A DNA stretch of 64,000 nucleotides from an uncultured Acetobacterium sp. (GCF_963664135.1 NZ_OY760905.1:2258736-2322735), one strand, 5' to 3'. Shown: positions 16,134 through 26,040, counted from the stretch's first letter. Translations and numbers: made by a program. Notes: generated from the sequence alone by a model not told the origin.

Positions 16134-18515
16134 TCAGCAATTTGTCATGCTATGGGCCGTCCGAGAGATTATATCATCCTGGACTTCTTTCCCTAATTCA
16201 ACAAAGTATGCCGTGTAACCAGCAACACGAATCAGCAACCCTTTATATTGCTTGGGATTTTTCTGCGCATTGATTAATAATCCCCGATCAATTACGTTAA
16301 ATTGAACGTGAAAAACACCGAGGGTACACATGCTTTTTAAAAAGGCCATCAGCAACTCCACCGAATTGCTATTCTGATTTAAAGCCGGGTCCAGTTTTAA
16401 ATTTAGAAGCGTCCCCTGACTGAAGCGTCCGTGAGGGATATAAGAAACCGATTTAATGATTGCTCCCATCCCTTCAATATCCGTTCCGGCACTGGGGCTG
16501 ACCCCATCAGCCAATGGTGCATAAGCTGCTCTCCCGGAAGGAAGTGCTCCTACCTCCAACCCAAACGGCGTATTTCCCGATACCGGTAGAATTCCAGCGG
16601 TCATATGTCCAAACTTACTGTCAAAGGATTCAATCAGATCAGCAATAAAGGTAAACATTTCAGCGGTCAATTTATTTACTTCATCATCGTCATTCCCGTA
16701 TTTATGAGCATTCACGCATAATCTTTGGATATCTTCATAATCTGCGAAATTATTATCCAGAGCCTCAAGCAATTTTTCCATGCTAACAAGTTCTTTGTCA
16801 TAGACAAGATATTTCACCGCATAAATGCTGTTAATTAAATCGGCTACCCCGATTGCATCAAGGCCATTGCCAATATTATATTTTGCTCCGCCCCAGGCAT
16901 AGTCTTTCGCATTAGAAATGCACTCTTCAAACGACATCGAAAGCGTTGGGCACACCCGCTCCAGGCAAACATCATCGTTCACGTGACTTCCCGCCACCAT
17001 TGCCCTGATAATGAATTTTATCTGTTCTTTTACAGCTGCCATGAACTGTGAAAAAGATTTGAACATCCGTGGATTGCCGGTCCTTGCTGAGACCGGTTGA
17101 TGGTATTTTCGACTAAATCCGTCGTTTAACGCAAACTCTACAACGGAACCTAAATTATAATCAGCATAAGATGTATAGCAACGCATTTTCCCAGCGAGGT
17201 TCGTTTCCACGCATCCACAGGGGTTCCAATTATAGGCCTCCTTCAAAGGAATCCCTTTGTTGAGCAGCATTTGAATGCCAATTTCGTCACTGTGAAACGA
17301 TGGGAAACCGGTACCCAGTTTCATTAACTCGACGACCTTTTTCAAAAAAACACTTGAATTGCGGGCCATATTATAACGTACCGACAATGACGGCTGATAT
17401 AACTGAACATCCATTGTCGCCTGTAAAATCATGTATGAAAGTTCATTGACAGCATCCATGCCATTCTCATCCACTCCGCCAACACAAACATTTTGAAACA
17501 TCGGATATCCGGCAGAGAATTTTGCAGTCACTTCATCCTGGAAAAGGCAAGGTTCACTAAATTTAACCCATAAGCAATCTAACAGTTCCTGGGCTTGATC
17601 TTGAGTGATTCTACCTGCTTCAAGATCTGCTTTATAGAAAGGATAGAGATATTGATCCATTCTACCCGGATTATAACTCGCCGCATTTTGTTCCATAAAT
17701 ATACAAGTATGATAAATATATAATGATTGAAGTGCTTCTCTAAATGTTCTGGCCGATTTTTCAGGTACCCTGTTGCATATTTCTGAGATAACCTGAAGTT
17801 CTGCTTTTCTTTTGGGGTCTTTTTCAATTTGAGCAAGCCTGAGCGCTTCTGTTGAATAACGCTTAGCCAGCTGGATCAGGCCATCAGCACTAAGTGAAAG
17901 CGCTCGCAGGTAAACCAGTTCTTCATAATGCCCGGGTTTTGTGATATCCAAGGTTGCTTTTTTCTTCGCAATCCGTTGTTTTATGCCCTCAACGCCTTCG
18001 TTGATGATCATTTCGTAGCCTGCCGTCGTTTCGCCCCAACCGCGAACAGCTTTCCGATTGATATAAAGCACCCCACCGTCACGTAAAATTCTGGTATCCT
18101 CGGGAATTTGACAAAGCCATTTTTCATATGTTGACCGACCTTTCCAGTAAGGTCGAATCTCATCGATAAAGGCTGCTCGATCCTCATCCCTTAAATAGAA
18201 CGGATCGTATTCGCGCGTACTAATGGTATCCAATTCATCATTTAAGACTGACCAACAGGTATCCGGGCAAAGCAAACCGCCCCGCTGCTTGCTGCCAGAA
18301 TTCCCAACAATTAACTCATTCTCCCAGATTTTTACCGATTTTTCCAAACATTGTTTGCGAAATGCCGTTGCTTTTTGAATCACAAACGGCTCACCTTCTG
18401 ATTCTATAAAACCTCGTGTCAATATCAATGCATTTTCAAGATCCATTTCTGGTCGAGTATCCAATACACTATTTTTGAGACTATTTATCCGGCTAATATA
18501 TGATTTATCTTCCAT
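16134..18515 (-). CDS. glycyl radical enzyme of the GCVE dehydratase/lyase branch, substrate uncertain
   Basis: 793 residues from the ATG at 18515; an upstream in-frame ATG at 18539 is rejected because GGGAGGA lies between it and 18515 at ideal spacing. Active-site cysteine C435 and general base E437 lie in CGCVETN, and the glycyl radical is G766 in RVAGYTAYF. The GCVE motif groups it with dehydratases and C-N/C-S lyases (glycerol and propanediol dehydratase, choline lyase, isethionate lyase, hydroxyproline dehydratase) and not with pyruvate formate-lyase. The ProC-like gene directly upstream favours a hydroxyproline-dehydratase-like role giving a pyrroline carboxylate. Against a plain HypD: the His and Asp I remember at about 160 and 278 of HypD seem to be Glu162 and Ala279 here. 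Oxygen-sensitive, cytoplasmic. Confidence 0.85.
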   Translation of the reverse strand: MEDKSYISRINSLKNSVLDTRPEMDLENALILTRGFIESEGEPFVIQKATAFRKQCLEKSVKIWENELIVGNSGSKQRGGLLCPDTCWSVLNDELDTISTREYDPFYLRDEDRAAFIDEIRPYWKGRSTYEKWLCQIPEDTRILRDGGVLYINRKAVRGWGETTAGYEMIINEGVEGIKQRIAKKKATLDITKPGHYEELVYLRALSLSADGLIQLAKRYSTEALRLAQIEKDPKRKAELQVISEICNRVPEKSARTFREALQSLYIYHTCIFMEQNAASYNPGRMDQYLYPFYKADLEAGRITQDQAQELLDCLWVKFSEPCLFQDEVTAKFSAGYPMFQNVCVGGVDENGMDAVNELSYMILQATMDVQLYQPSLSVRYNMARNSSVFLKKVVELMKLGTGFPSFHSDEIGIQMLLNKGIPLKEAYNWNPCGCVETNLAGKMRCYTSYADYNLGSVVEFALNDGFSRKYHQPVSARTGNPRMFKSFSQFMAAVKEQIKFIIRAMVAGSHVNDDVCLERVCPTLSMSFEECISNAKDYAWGGAKYNIGNGLDAIGVADLINSIYAVKYLVYDKELVSMEKLLEALDNNFADYEDIQRLCVNAHKYGNDDDEVNKLTAEMFTFIADLIESFDSKFGHMTAGILPVSGNTPFGLEVGALPSGRAAYAPLADGVSPSAGTDIEGMGAIIKSVSYIPHGRFSQGTLLNLKLDPALNQNSNSVELLMAFLKSMCTLGVFHVQFNVIDRGLLINAQKNPKQYKGLLIRVAGYTAYFVELGKEVQDDIISRTAHSMTNC

Positions 18516-18599
18516 AATTCCTCCCACCCATAATTTCATTCATAGACAACGCTATAATTCCCACAATTATATTATCCAGCCATAATCTGGAAATTGAAA

Positions 18600-19406
18600 T
18601 TATAACTGCGCCAGTACTTTGCAACGGTCAACGCAGGCTTTGACCCCCTCTTTTAAACAAGTGTCAAAGCCAAGTTCATCCATTTTTTCAAGCGCTGCGA
18701 TGGTTGTTCCCCCTGACAAGCGAAGTTTTCCCTCTAATTCTTCAGCACTCATACCTGAATTCAGCAGCATCTCTGCGCTGCCTTTCATGGTTTGGGCAAA
18801 AAGTCGAATTGCGGTGTTTTCATCCAAGCCCATTTTTACGGCTTCTTCAACAATTACACGGGCCATATGGTAAAAATAGGCTGGTGCCGAACCATTAATT
18901 GGAACTACCTCACACATTAGTGTTTCAGGTATTTTTTCAATAATTCCGCAACTTGACAAAAACTTCTCAACTTCACAAAAATCCATATCCATTACGGTGT
19001 CCGTACTTGATACCGCAAAAGCACCGAGACCTACCTGTGCCGGCAGCGTCGGCATACATCTGACAACTTTGCACGATTCTCCCAACCGTTGCTGATACCA
19101 CATGTTACTGATGCCTGCCGCCAGAGAAATTAAAACCGTTTCTTCTGATAAAACATTTTTAATTTGATCGATAATCAAACCGATTACTTGTGGGGTCACG
19201 GCCACTACCACCACCGGAGCACCTTTTACCAAGTCCTCGATCGTTTCAAATACTGTATATCCCGCTTTTTTATAATCATCACGTACTTGTTGTGAAACAT
19301 CAAAGATTCCAATCTGTTTCGTCGCATAGCAACCACTCATCGCAACTCCTCCAAGCATTGCCTTTACGATATTTCCAGCGCCGATAAATCTAACTGTTGG
19401 GTTCAT
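18600..19406 (-). CDS. proC: pyrroline-5-carboxylate reductase-like (ProC family) enzyme
   Basis: 268 residues from the ATG at 19406, preceded by AGGAAG; an ORF start 27 codons upstream has no ribosome site. The N-terminal Rossmann motif is FIGAGNIVKAMLGG and the C-terminal SGGTTIAALEKM helix is the ProC dimer/active-site signature. Differences from typical ProC are visible: NGSAPAYFY where SGSGPAY is usual, MPTLPAQVGLG for MPNTPA.VG.G, and a shortened 'TSPGGTT' region. It reduces a cyclic imine with NAD(P)H; with a hydroxyproline dehydratase the product would be proline. The divergence leaves room for a related substituted pyrroline. It lies 84 bp before the glycyl radical enzyme gene. Confidence 0.82.
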   Translation of the reverse strand: MNPTVRFIGAGNIVKAMLGGVAMSGCYATKQIGIFDVSQQVRDDYKKAGYTVFETIEDLVKGAPVVVVAVTPQVIGLIIDQIKNVLSEETVLISLAAGISNMWYQQRLGESCKVVRCMPTLPAQVGLGAFAVSSTDTVMDMDFCEVEKFLSSCGIIEKIPETLMCEVVPINGSAPAYFYHMARVIVEEAVKMGLDENTAIRLFAQTMKGSAEMLLNSGMSAEELEGKLRLSGGTTIAALEKMDELGFDTCLKEGVKACVDRCKVLAQL

Positions 19407-19499
19407 AATTAATTCTTCCTTTCTGCTACACAATAAGTGCATTTTCATCATTTCAAATTTCAGGTGCATGCTATCTTTATAACTCAAAAAGTGGGTTAT

Positions 19500-22400
19500 T
19501 TAATATTTATCCATTTCCATATCGTCTAAAACAATCTTGGGCTGAGCCTGAGCTGGCAAATCTATTTTTTCATTTACCCTCGTTGAGATTTCTCTGTTTA
19601 TTTTCACTTGTTTTTTAAGCTTAAATGCGCCCACCATTTCCTTAAGCATTTCGGCCTGACCGGATAGTTCTTCGCTGGAAGCGGCGCTTTCTTCCGCGGT
19701 GGCCGAATTGGTTTGGACCACCTGGGAAACCTGCTCAATCCCCTGGGTAATCTGGGCGATTTCTGATGCCTGATCAGTGGAAGCCTTGGCGATATTCCCG
19801 ACTAGACTGGTCACTTTTTCAATTTCATGCAAAATTTCTTTTAAGCTTTCAGCGGTTTCATCTGCAATTTTTGTTCCGGTGCCAACCTTTTCAATAGAGC
19901 CTTCAATCAGCCCAGTGGTTTCTTTGGCGGCCTCGGCACTGCGGGCTGCCAGTGTCCGGACTTCTTCGGCCACGACGGCAAAGCCTTTGCCGTGCTGCCC
20001 TGCCCGTGCGGCTTCAACGGCGGCATTGAGAGCCAGGATATTGGTCTGGAAGGCAATGTCATCAATGACCTTAATGATTTTTGAAATATTGTTTGACGAA
20101 TCATTAATGTCCCGCATGGCGACGATCATTTTTATCATTTGATCATTTCCGACTTCGGCATTTTTCCTGACTCTAACGGCGAGTTCATTGGCATCGTTGG
20201 CACGGACGGCATTTTGTTTGGTTTCGCCAGCGACTTCTTCAATGGAGGCCGTCAATTCCTGGATGGAACTGGCCTGTTCGGTGGTTCCCTGAGCTAAAGC
20301 CTGGCCACCATCCGAAATTTGTTTGGCTCCGATTTCCACCTGGGCGGCGGCCGTATCAATATCGGTCATGGTTGAGCTTAAACTTGAACTGATGCCATTG
20401 AGGGCTTGTTTAATCGCCAGAAAATCGCCGGTGTAGGCGGAGGTAATTTCCTGATCCAGATTCCCCTGGCTCATTTCTTCCAGGGTGCTGGTAATTTCAT
20501 TGACGTAACGTTTTAAATTGGCAATGGTTTGATTCATATCTTCTTTGATAATCGCATGATCACCCTGGTAATCACCGGTCATTGCCGTATTTAAATTCCC
20601 GGCCGCCAGTTCCTTCAGCGTTCCCGAAGCTTCTTTAATCGGATTAATTACCGCCTCCAGGGTCTGATTGAATCCGGCAATCACTTTGGCATATTCGCCT
20701 GGCACCTTGGTCTCGTCGCCACGATGATTCAGATCGCCTTCAACTGCTATCGCCGCCATTTTTTGGGTTTCTTCTACTAATAAAACGAGGTTTTCCATCA
20801 TTCCGATCAAGCTCGGAATCAGGGTGTCATTTTCGCTTCTTTTTCCGGTGGCTTTCAATTCGCTCAAATCGCTGAGTTCGCCGGCTTCAATGTGATTGGC
20901 AATCTGAACGATGTGAACCAGCTGTCCATGAACCGCGTTGATGGCTTCTCCAATTTCGCCGTAGATACCCTGATACTGATTTGTGATGGTTTGGCTGAGG
21001 TCATTTTTGCCCATTAAGGCCAGTACCTGATTTCCTTCTTCCAGAGCACCCAGTCCGTCAATACAGGCATTAATACTCTGTTTCAGCTTGTCAAAATCAC
21101 CTTCATAAGTCTTGGTAATCTTTGCTGGAATTTCTCCCTGACCAATCTTATTCACATAATCAGCGGCAATATTAAGCGGACCTACAACCGTATCTAACGT
21201 GGCATTAACCCCTTCAACAATTGTTCTAAAGCCGCCTTCAAAGGCGCTTGCATTGCCTCGTGTCGCCAGTTTTCCGGCGACCGCTGCCTGGGAAAGCATG
21301 GATGCTTCTTCGATTAATCCGTGAATGGTTTCGATGGTCTTTTTCAATGCCGGGGTGATTTCATCCAGTTCATCTTTGACTGCGATGCTGGCAGAAACAT
21401 CTCCGGCGGATATCTGATTCATGGTGCCAATAACTACATTTTGAAGCTCGTCGGCAAACTCGTCCATTACCAGCGCCATTTCGCCAATCTCATCCTGGGA
21501 TTTCAGGTTGAGCCGGATACCAAGATGGCCTTTACCCATCTCTTTGATCATATGGTTGATGCTGGCAATCGGTTTGGTTATGGAAGTTGATAGTTTGTAT
21601 AAGATCACTGCCAGAACGAGAAAGACCATCAGACCGGCAAGGGCAATCAGCAGAATATTTTTGGTGATTGCCGACTGAACGGTGCTCATGGAATAACCGA
21701 TATTAAGGGCGCCTTTGAGTTCCCCATTGATGACAACCGGGTACAGAACATCATAAACATTAGCATTTTCAGCTTCATAAAAATATTCTTTGGCACTCAT
21801 TTCACCATCCAGGGCAACCTTTTTAATGGTTTCATCTTCCTGGTAGGTTTTGCCGATATTATCCTTATTGCTGTCGGCAATTCCGATTAAATCCTTGTCA
21901 ATAAAACTTGCATACACAATACTTTCATCCGATGCCAGTTCATCAATGAGCGCCTGATAGCCGAACTTCTCAGTCAGTTCCAGGACCCGGTCTGCGGTCA
22001 CCCCGGCCTGAACAAACTCGCCGGTATTACTTTTGATATAACCATATTTAAAGTAATCATCATTATCTGTGTTTTTTCTGATGTCCTCCATCAATTCCGG
22101 GGTACCGCTGACCATAAAACTATAGATGGGATCCCCTGGTGTCGCTTTCCATCCCAGATATTCGCCATTGGCGGCATTGACAATTTCCGCCGATGTATTG
22201 TACCAGTAAATATGATCGATGCCTGTTTGGGCGGCCAGTTGAGTTAAATAAACATCATTGATAATTCCCCGATTGCCGATGATGATGTTTCCAACACTGC
22301 GAATCTGTGATTCCAGCTGTTCATTCATGGTTTTGACGGCTTCGGTGTTATCCTCAATCCGATTGACAAAACGCTGCGATGATGAAAAACCATTTTCTTG

Positions 22401-22544
22401 CATCGTTGTCAATAAACTTTCTCTGGTCAAATATGAAGAAATTGATCCAATCAGAAGTACTCCTGCCAGTACACAGATCAGTGGAACAATCAATAATCTT
22501 ACCTTGATTGACTTTGATTTTGAAATTTGGTTGCTTCGACTCAT
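19500..22544 (-). CDS. methyl-accepting chemotaxis protein with repeated HAMP-like modules
   Basis: 1014 residues. Membrane segment about 15-35, a ~250-residue extracytoplasmic Cache-like sensor, a second membrane segment about 297-318, HAMP, then at least four HAMP-like repeats with recurring 'G(D/E)(F/H)..(I/L)K..(L/I)N..I..L' blocks (about 350-700), then the signalling domain whose tip contains [15 protein letters not shown] near residue 838. A C-terminal tail follows. Its 3' end lies 93 bp before proC, on the same strand, and no terminator is evident between them, so the receptor may be co-transcribed and sense the substrate of the radical enzyme pathway. Ligand unknown. Confidence 0.93.
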   Translation of the reverse strand: MSRSNQISKSKSIKVRLLIVPLICVLAGVLLIGSISSYLTRESLLTTMQENGFSSSQRFVNRIEDNTEAVKTMNEQLESQIRSVGNIIIGNRGIINDVYLTQLAAQTGIDHIYWYNTSAEIVNAANGEYLGWKATPGDPIYSFMVSGTPELMEDIRKNTDNDDYFKYGYIKSNTGEFVQAGVTADRVLELTEKFGYQALIDELASDESIVYASFIDKDLIGIADSNKDNIGKTYQEDETIKKVALDGEMSAKEYFYEAENANVYDVLYPVVINGELKGALNIGYSMSTVQSAITKNILLIALAGLMVFLVLAVILYKLSTSITKPIASINHMIKEMGKGHLGIRLNLKSQDEIGEMALVMDEFADELQNVVIGTMNQISAGDVSASIAVKDELDEITPALKKTIETIHGLIEEASMLSQAAVAGKLATRGNASAFEGGFRTIVEGVNATLDTVVGPLNIAADYVNKIGQGEIPAKITKTYEGDFDKLKQSINACIDGLGALEEGNQVLALMGKNDLSQTITNQYQGIYGEIGEAINAVHGQLVHIVQIANHIEAGELSDLSELKATGKRSENDTLIPSLIGMMENLVLLVEETQKMAAIAVEGDLNHRGDETKVPGEYAKVIAGFNQTLEAVINPIKEASGTLKELAAGNLNTAMTGDYQGDHAIIKEDMNQTIANLKRYVNEITSTLEEMSQGNLDQEITSAYTGDFLAIKQALNGISSSLSSTMTDIDTAAAQVEIGAKQISDGGQALAQGTTEQASSIQELTASIEEVAGETKQNAVRANDANELAVRVRKNAEVGNDQMIKMIVAMRDINDSSNNISKIIKVIDDIAFQTNILALNAAVEAARAGQHGKGFAVVAEEVRTLAARSAEAAKETTGLIEGSIEKVGTGTKIADETAESLKEILHEIEKVTSLVGNIAKASTDQASEIAQITQGIEQVSQVVQTNSATAEESAASSEELSGQAEMLKEMVGAFKLKKQVKINREISTRVNEKIDLPAQAQPKIVLDDMEMDKY

Positions 22545-22749
22545 ACTAAATACTTCCTTTCCTTGTAAGTGTAAAAAATTAAGCGGCTAAAAGTATTTGA
22601 TCAACTCTTAAGCCTTTTTTATCAAGGTATAAGAAAAAACAATATTCCTATAACCAATTTCTAAGGGACCATCGAAAATACTTGTATCCTTTCCATATAA
22701 AGCATCAATAAATTGTCTAAAAATAAATTCAAATAATAAAAGTGTTATC
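22545..22749. other. leader/promoter region of the chemoreceptor gene
   Basis: The 22545-22982 gap holds no gene. Next to the receptor it has only AAGGAAAGG as ribosome site; a weak TTGATG-N16-TACAAG on the minus strand is the best promoter candidate. No riboswitch is recognised. Confidence 0.3.
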
Positions 22750-22786
22750 AAAAAAAGCAATATCAGCTTAAATGCCATATTGCTTT
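22750..22786 (-). terminator. terminator downstream of the aldo/keto reductase remnant
   Basis: Perfect ten-base arms AAAGCAATAT (22754-22763) and ATATTGCTTT (22777-22786), followed on the minus strand by a seven-T run. Confidence 0.75.
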
Positions 22787-22982
22787 CTATATTTCAAAGT
22801 ATTACAGTAAATTTTACAATAATATCATTCCTCATATTAGGATGAAATGAAACCATGATAAACTAAACCTTAATTATGAAGACCCAAAAGTCAATTAACA
22901 TAGTGATTATTAATTTATTACACAACTATAAAGAGCTTTATCAATTATCAACGATTCTGAAACAAAACTTCCCTAAGCTCAA

Positions 22983-24104
22983 CTAAGATAAGGCTTCTGC
23001 TGCCTTAACAAGTTCCTTTATAATAGCGATATGCTGCGGACAGACTTTTTCGCATTCACCGCATTTTATACATGTCGAAGCTCGACTTCTCCCAAGTTCA
23101 TCGACAAGCAATTCCATCTGATGTACGGAAAGATCTTTTTTTTCATATAGCGTTAAGGTATTCAGCGCGGTAAAGGTTCCCGAAATTCCGATATCCATTG
23201 GACAAACTTTAGCACAATAATCGCAAGACGTACATGGAATTAATGGAATCCGACTTAAGGTATTCCGGGCATCTTTAATAACTTTTTTTTCTTCATTAGT
23301 TAGTGGTATGAACTCCTTCATATAGGAAAGATTATCTTCCATTTGTTCGAGACTGCTCATCCCGGAAAGAACGGTTATCACCCCCTCCAGACTTGCTGCA
23401 AAACGGATCGCCCAAGATGCTAACGACGTATCCGGATTTGCTGCCTTGAGTATCTCGGCGACAGTCTCCGGCGGTGCCGCCAACATCCCGCCTTTAACCG
23501 GTTCCATAATGATCACCGGTTTTCCATACTTTCTTGCTACCTCATAACAGGCCCCTGATTGAATCATCGGATCTTCCCAATCTGCATAGTTAATCTGCAG
23601 TTGCACGAATTCCATTTCGGGATGCTCAATAAGAATTGCTTCCAATTCTTCTGCGGTGGCATGAATTGAAAATCCGATATGCTTGATGAGTCCTTCCGCT
23701 TTTTTTGCAGTACATAAGACCACATATCAAAGGCATCAAACGGCTTTGTCCGCAGCTCTCCCAGATTATGCAGCAAGTAATAATCAAAGTACCCTGCACC
23801 CGTCTGTTTCAGCGAAGTCTCGAACTGAGCGATTGCATCTTCACGGGTCTTACAATTCATCGAAGCTGCGTTTTTCGTCGCAAGTTGAAAACTATCTCTT
23901 GGATAGCGCATCACCAATGCTTGACACGTGGCAGCTTCGCTACCGGGATATGCCCAGGCCGTATCAAAATAAGTAAACCCTGATTCCATAAATAAAACGA
24001 TCGACCATGACTTTAACCTGTTCAATATCAATGGTGTGATCCTTTTTAGGTAAACGCATGAGACCAAATCCCAGCTTCTTAATCGATGCTCCTAAATAAG
24101 CCAT
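22983..24104 (-). pseudogene. aldo/keto reductase with C-terminal ferredoxin domain, two frameshifts
   Basis: Translating from the ATG at 24104 gives MAYLGASIKKLGFGLMRLPK, a normal start for this family, but the frame breaks near 23990 in TCGTTTTATTT, continues one frame over as FTYFDTAWAYPGSEAA, and breaks again near 23703 at an A7 run, continuing as AEGLIKHIGFSIHATAEELE. The C-terminal part is a tandem 4Fe-4S ferredoxin (CTSCDYCAKVCP and CIKCGECEKVCP). Joined, it would be a normal ~370-residue enzyme. Both breaks fall at homopolymers, so sequencing error is possible; otherwise this is a recent pseudogene. It lies downstream of mtgA on the same strand. Confidence 0.8.
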
Positions 24105-24160
24105 ATGCAATATTTCCCTTTCTATCAAGGTTTTACGTTTCATTATTTTAACAACTTTTG

Positions 24161-24187
24161 AGCAGGTTTTTCAACCTGCTTTTTTTA
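24161..24187 (+). terminator. hairpin with T-run on plus strand
   Basis: AGCAGGTT and AACCTGCT pair and are followed by T7 on the plus strand only, although the flanking genes run on the minus strand. It may block antisense transcription or only be a structured spacer. Confidence 0.4.
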
Positions 24188-24266
24188 AGAATACCCAATT
24201 ACTATTTATTAATATCCAGTCGCGATCTTCAGCTGTTACAGTTTCGGCACTGCCAATTGAATTTAA

Positions 24267-25073
24267 TTATTTTTTGACAGCCCCAATTTGTCCCTGACGA
24301 TATGCTTTACTGTATTTTCGGCAGTGCTTGTCTTGTCCCAGCAACGCATAGGTTGCCAATATTGTCCCCATCATATCGCGGTTCAGCGGATCTAATACTG
24401 CCGAGTCCATACCTGCCTGGATGGCAAAGGCCATACATGTTTTATTTAACAGGGATCGTACCGGCAAACCAAAAGACATATTGCTGATCGCTCCAGTGAC
24501 ATGAATAGTCGGATACAATTCCTTGATCTTTTTGATCTCTTCAGCAAAATTCAACATTGAGTTGTTTTCGGTTGATAACGCCATCACGCAGGGATCAATA
24601 TGTATTCGATCTGGGGTAATTGCAAATTTCGCCGCTTTTTCAACCATACTTTTAGTGATTTTTAATTTTGTTTCAATATCACTGGGAATACCCTTATTGT
24701 CACAAGTCAAGCCAACAACTTCCCAGGTGTTGCCTTCTAACAGCGGTAACAGCACTTCACATTTGTCGCCTTCTTCTGAAATTGAATTGATCAAACCAGG
24801 TTTATTTGCATATTTGAATACCGCTTCAATGACCTGGGGATTGGGACTATCAATACCCAGCGGGGTATCCGTCGCATCCTGAACCACTGCCATTAACCAT
24901 TTTAGCGTTTCTATTTCAAATTCTGGGGCGGTACTCGCACACACATCAATAAAATTTGCCCCGGCCTCCGTCTGCTTTACGGCCAGGTCAGCAATGAAAC
25001 CGGCATCTCTTCTTTCGATGGCTTCTTTTACCGATGGAATTGTTCCGTTTATTTTTTCTCCGATTATTATCAT
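24267..25073 (-). CDS. mtgA: MtgA-like methylcorrinoid:tetrahydrofolate methyltransferase
   Basis: 268 residues from the ATG at 25073, which has GAGGAGATTAAT in front; a start 12 codons earlier has none. IIIGEKINGTIPSVKEAI, AGANFIDVCASTAPEFE, TPLGIDSPNPQVIEA, LINSISEEGDK and VTGAISNMSFGLPVR are the pterin-binding TIM-barrel signatures shared with AcsE/MetH and the MtgA group. It moves the methyl group from a methylated corrinoid protein to tetrahydrofolate, feeding the Wood-Ljungdahl methyl branch. It is the third gene of mttB-mttC-mtgA and the only such enzyme in the window. Confidence 0.88.
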   Translation of the reverse strand: MIIIGEKINGTIPSVKEAIERRDAGFIADLAVKQTEAGANFIDVCASTAPEFEIETLKWLMAVVQDATDTPLGIDSPNPQVIEAVFKYANKPGLINSISEEGDKCEVLLPLLEGNTWEVVGLTCDNKGIPSDIETKLKITKSMVEKAAKFAITPDRIHIDPCVMALSTENNSMLNFAEEIKKIKELYPTIHVTGAISNMSFGLPVRSLLNKTCMAFAIQAGMDSAVLDPLNRDMMGTILATYALLGQDKHCRKYSKAYRQGQIGAVKK

Positions 25074-25091
25074 ATTAATCTCCTCATAATC

Positions 25092-25130
25092 TACATAGAA
25101 GGCAAGCATTCAATACTTGCCTTCTATGTA
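25092..25130 (-). promoter_or_regulatory. perfect 15-bp inverted repeat just before mtgA
   Basis: Arms at 25092-25106 and 25116-25130 are perfect complements around a nine-base loop. In the minus-strand mRNA the hairpin ends about eight bases before the mtgA ribosome site, between mttC and mtgA. There is no T-run on the minus side, so an mRNA-stabilising or expression-balancing role is more likely than termination. Confidence 0.6.
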
Positions 25131-25234
25131 TTTTAAATATCTGACGATATTATTTTCATTAAATTATTAGTTTAAAAACGCTTCATAATCTTTATCTGCT
25201 GGCGTTTCTAACTGTCGACTTTTTATAAAATCGC

Positions 25235-25867
25235 TTATGCTACCCATTCCTGACAGATTTTTACACCTTCAGCTGCATTTGTTGTATATTGGTCTGCGCC
25301 AACATACTCACATGATTCTTTGGTTACAGGATTTCCGCCAATAATAATCTTTGAATCAACGCCCGCTGCTTTAAGGGCTTCAACGGTTTCTTTCATCGAA
25401 TCGATGGCTAGGGTTAAGACCCCGCTCATACCAATAATGCATCCTTTGTTTTCTTTCGCAGTTTGAACAAAGACTTCCGGAGCCACGTCGATTCCCAAGT
25501 CCACCACGACAAAACCAGCTGCTTCAGTCATACTTTTAAAAATATTCTTGCCGATATCATGTAAATCACCATGAACGGTTCCGAGTACAATGGTTCCGGC
25601 AACGGCAGTTTCACCGCTTCCTAATACTGGTTTCAAGACATTAATCGACTCTGTTAACAATTCACCCGCAAAAATCAAATCGCCAACAAAATACTCTCCT
25701 TTTTCAAAAAGATCCCCCACAATTGCCATCCCTGCCTGACAGGCAGCGATCGCCTCCTGTGCTTCCGGTTCAGTTGGATTTGTTTGAACAAATTCGTTTA
25801 ACAACTCCATTACCAGTTCTTCTTCTAAATCTCCAACCGCCTGTGTTAATGCTTTTAGATCCAACAT
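25235..25867 (-). CDS. MttC-like corrinoid protein of the second methyltransferase system
   Basis: 210 residues from the ATG at 25867; AAAAGGA lies upstream, and the longer reading frame lacks a ribosome site. Helical cap (about 1-85), cobalamin domain with HGDLHDIGKNIF (H103 as cobalt ligand), GMSGVLTLAIDSM and IIIGGNPVTKE. Carries the methyl group between the MttB-type enzyme (26041) and the MtgA-like enzyme (24267). Length is typical for the family. Confidence 0.92.
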   Translation of the reverse strand: MLDLKALTQAVGDLEEELVMELLNEFVQTNPTEPEAQEAIAACQAGMAIVGDLFEKGEYFVGDLIFAGELLTESINVLKPVLGSGETAVAGTIVLGTVHGDLHDIGKNIFKSMTEAAGFVVVDLGIDVAPEVFVQTAKENKGCIIGMSGVLTLAIDSMKETVEALKAAGVDSKIIIGGNPVTKESCEYVGADQYTTNAAEGVKICQEWVA

Positions 25868-26040
25868 GTTTTTTACCATTCCTTTTCTTATTTTCGTTTT
25901 CATTATGTGTAACCAATATGGGTCCCTAGTAAATTCCCTCTAATATTAATGCCTTAACAAATGTGTTACTGTGTATTTTAGCGTATATCAAATTCCCGCT
26001 CTAAATTTCTCTGCCAGTGATTATTAAAACCATTATGTTG

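Noticed and set aside
16134..18515. Choline TMA-lyase (CutC)
   Set aside because: GCVE is followed by TN, not P, and no cutD-type microcompartment or choline genes lie nearby; ProC and MttB neighbours do not fit.
16134..18515. Calling the gene hypD outright
   Set aside because: Motif positions and ProC context fit, but by-eye alignment shows Glu162 and Ala279 where I remember catalytic His and Asp.
25150..25231. Short peptide tail SDFIKSRQLETPADKDYEAF after mttC
   Set aside because: In frame to no start codon or ribosome site; too short to claim as a remnant.
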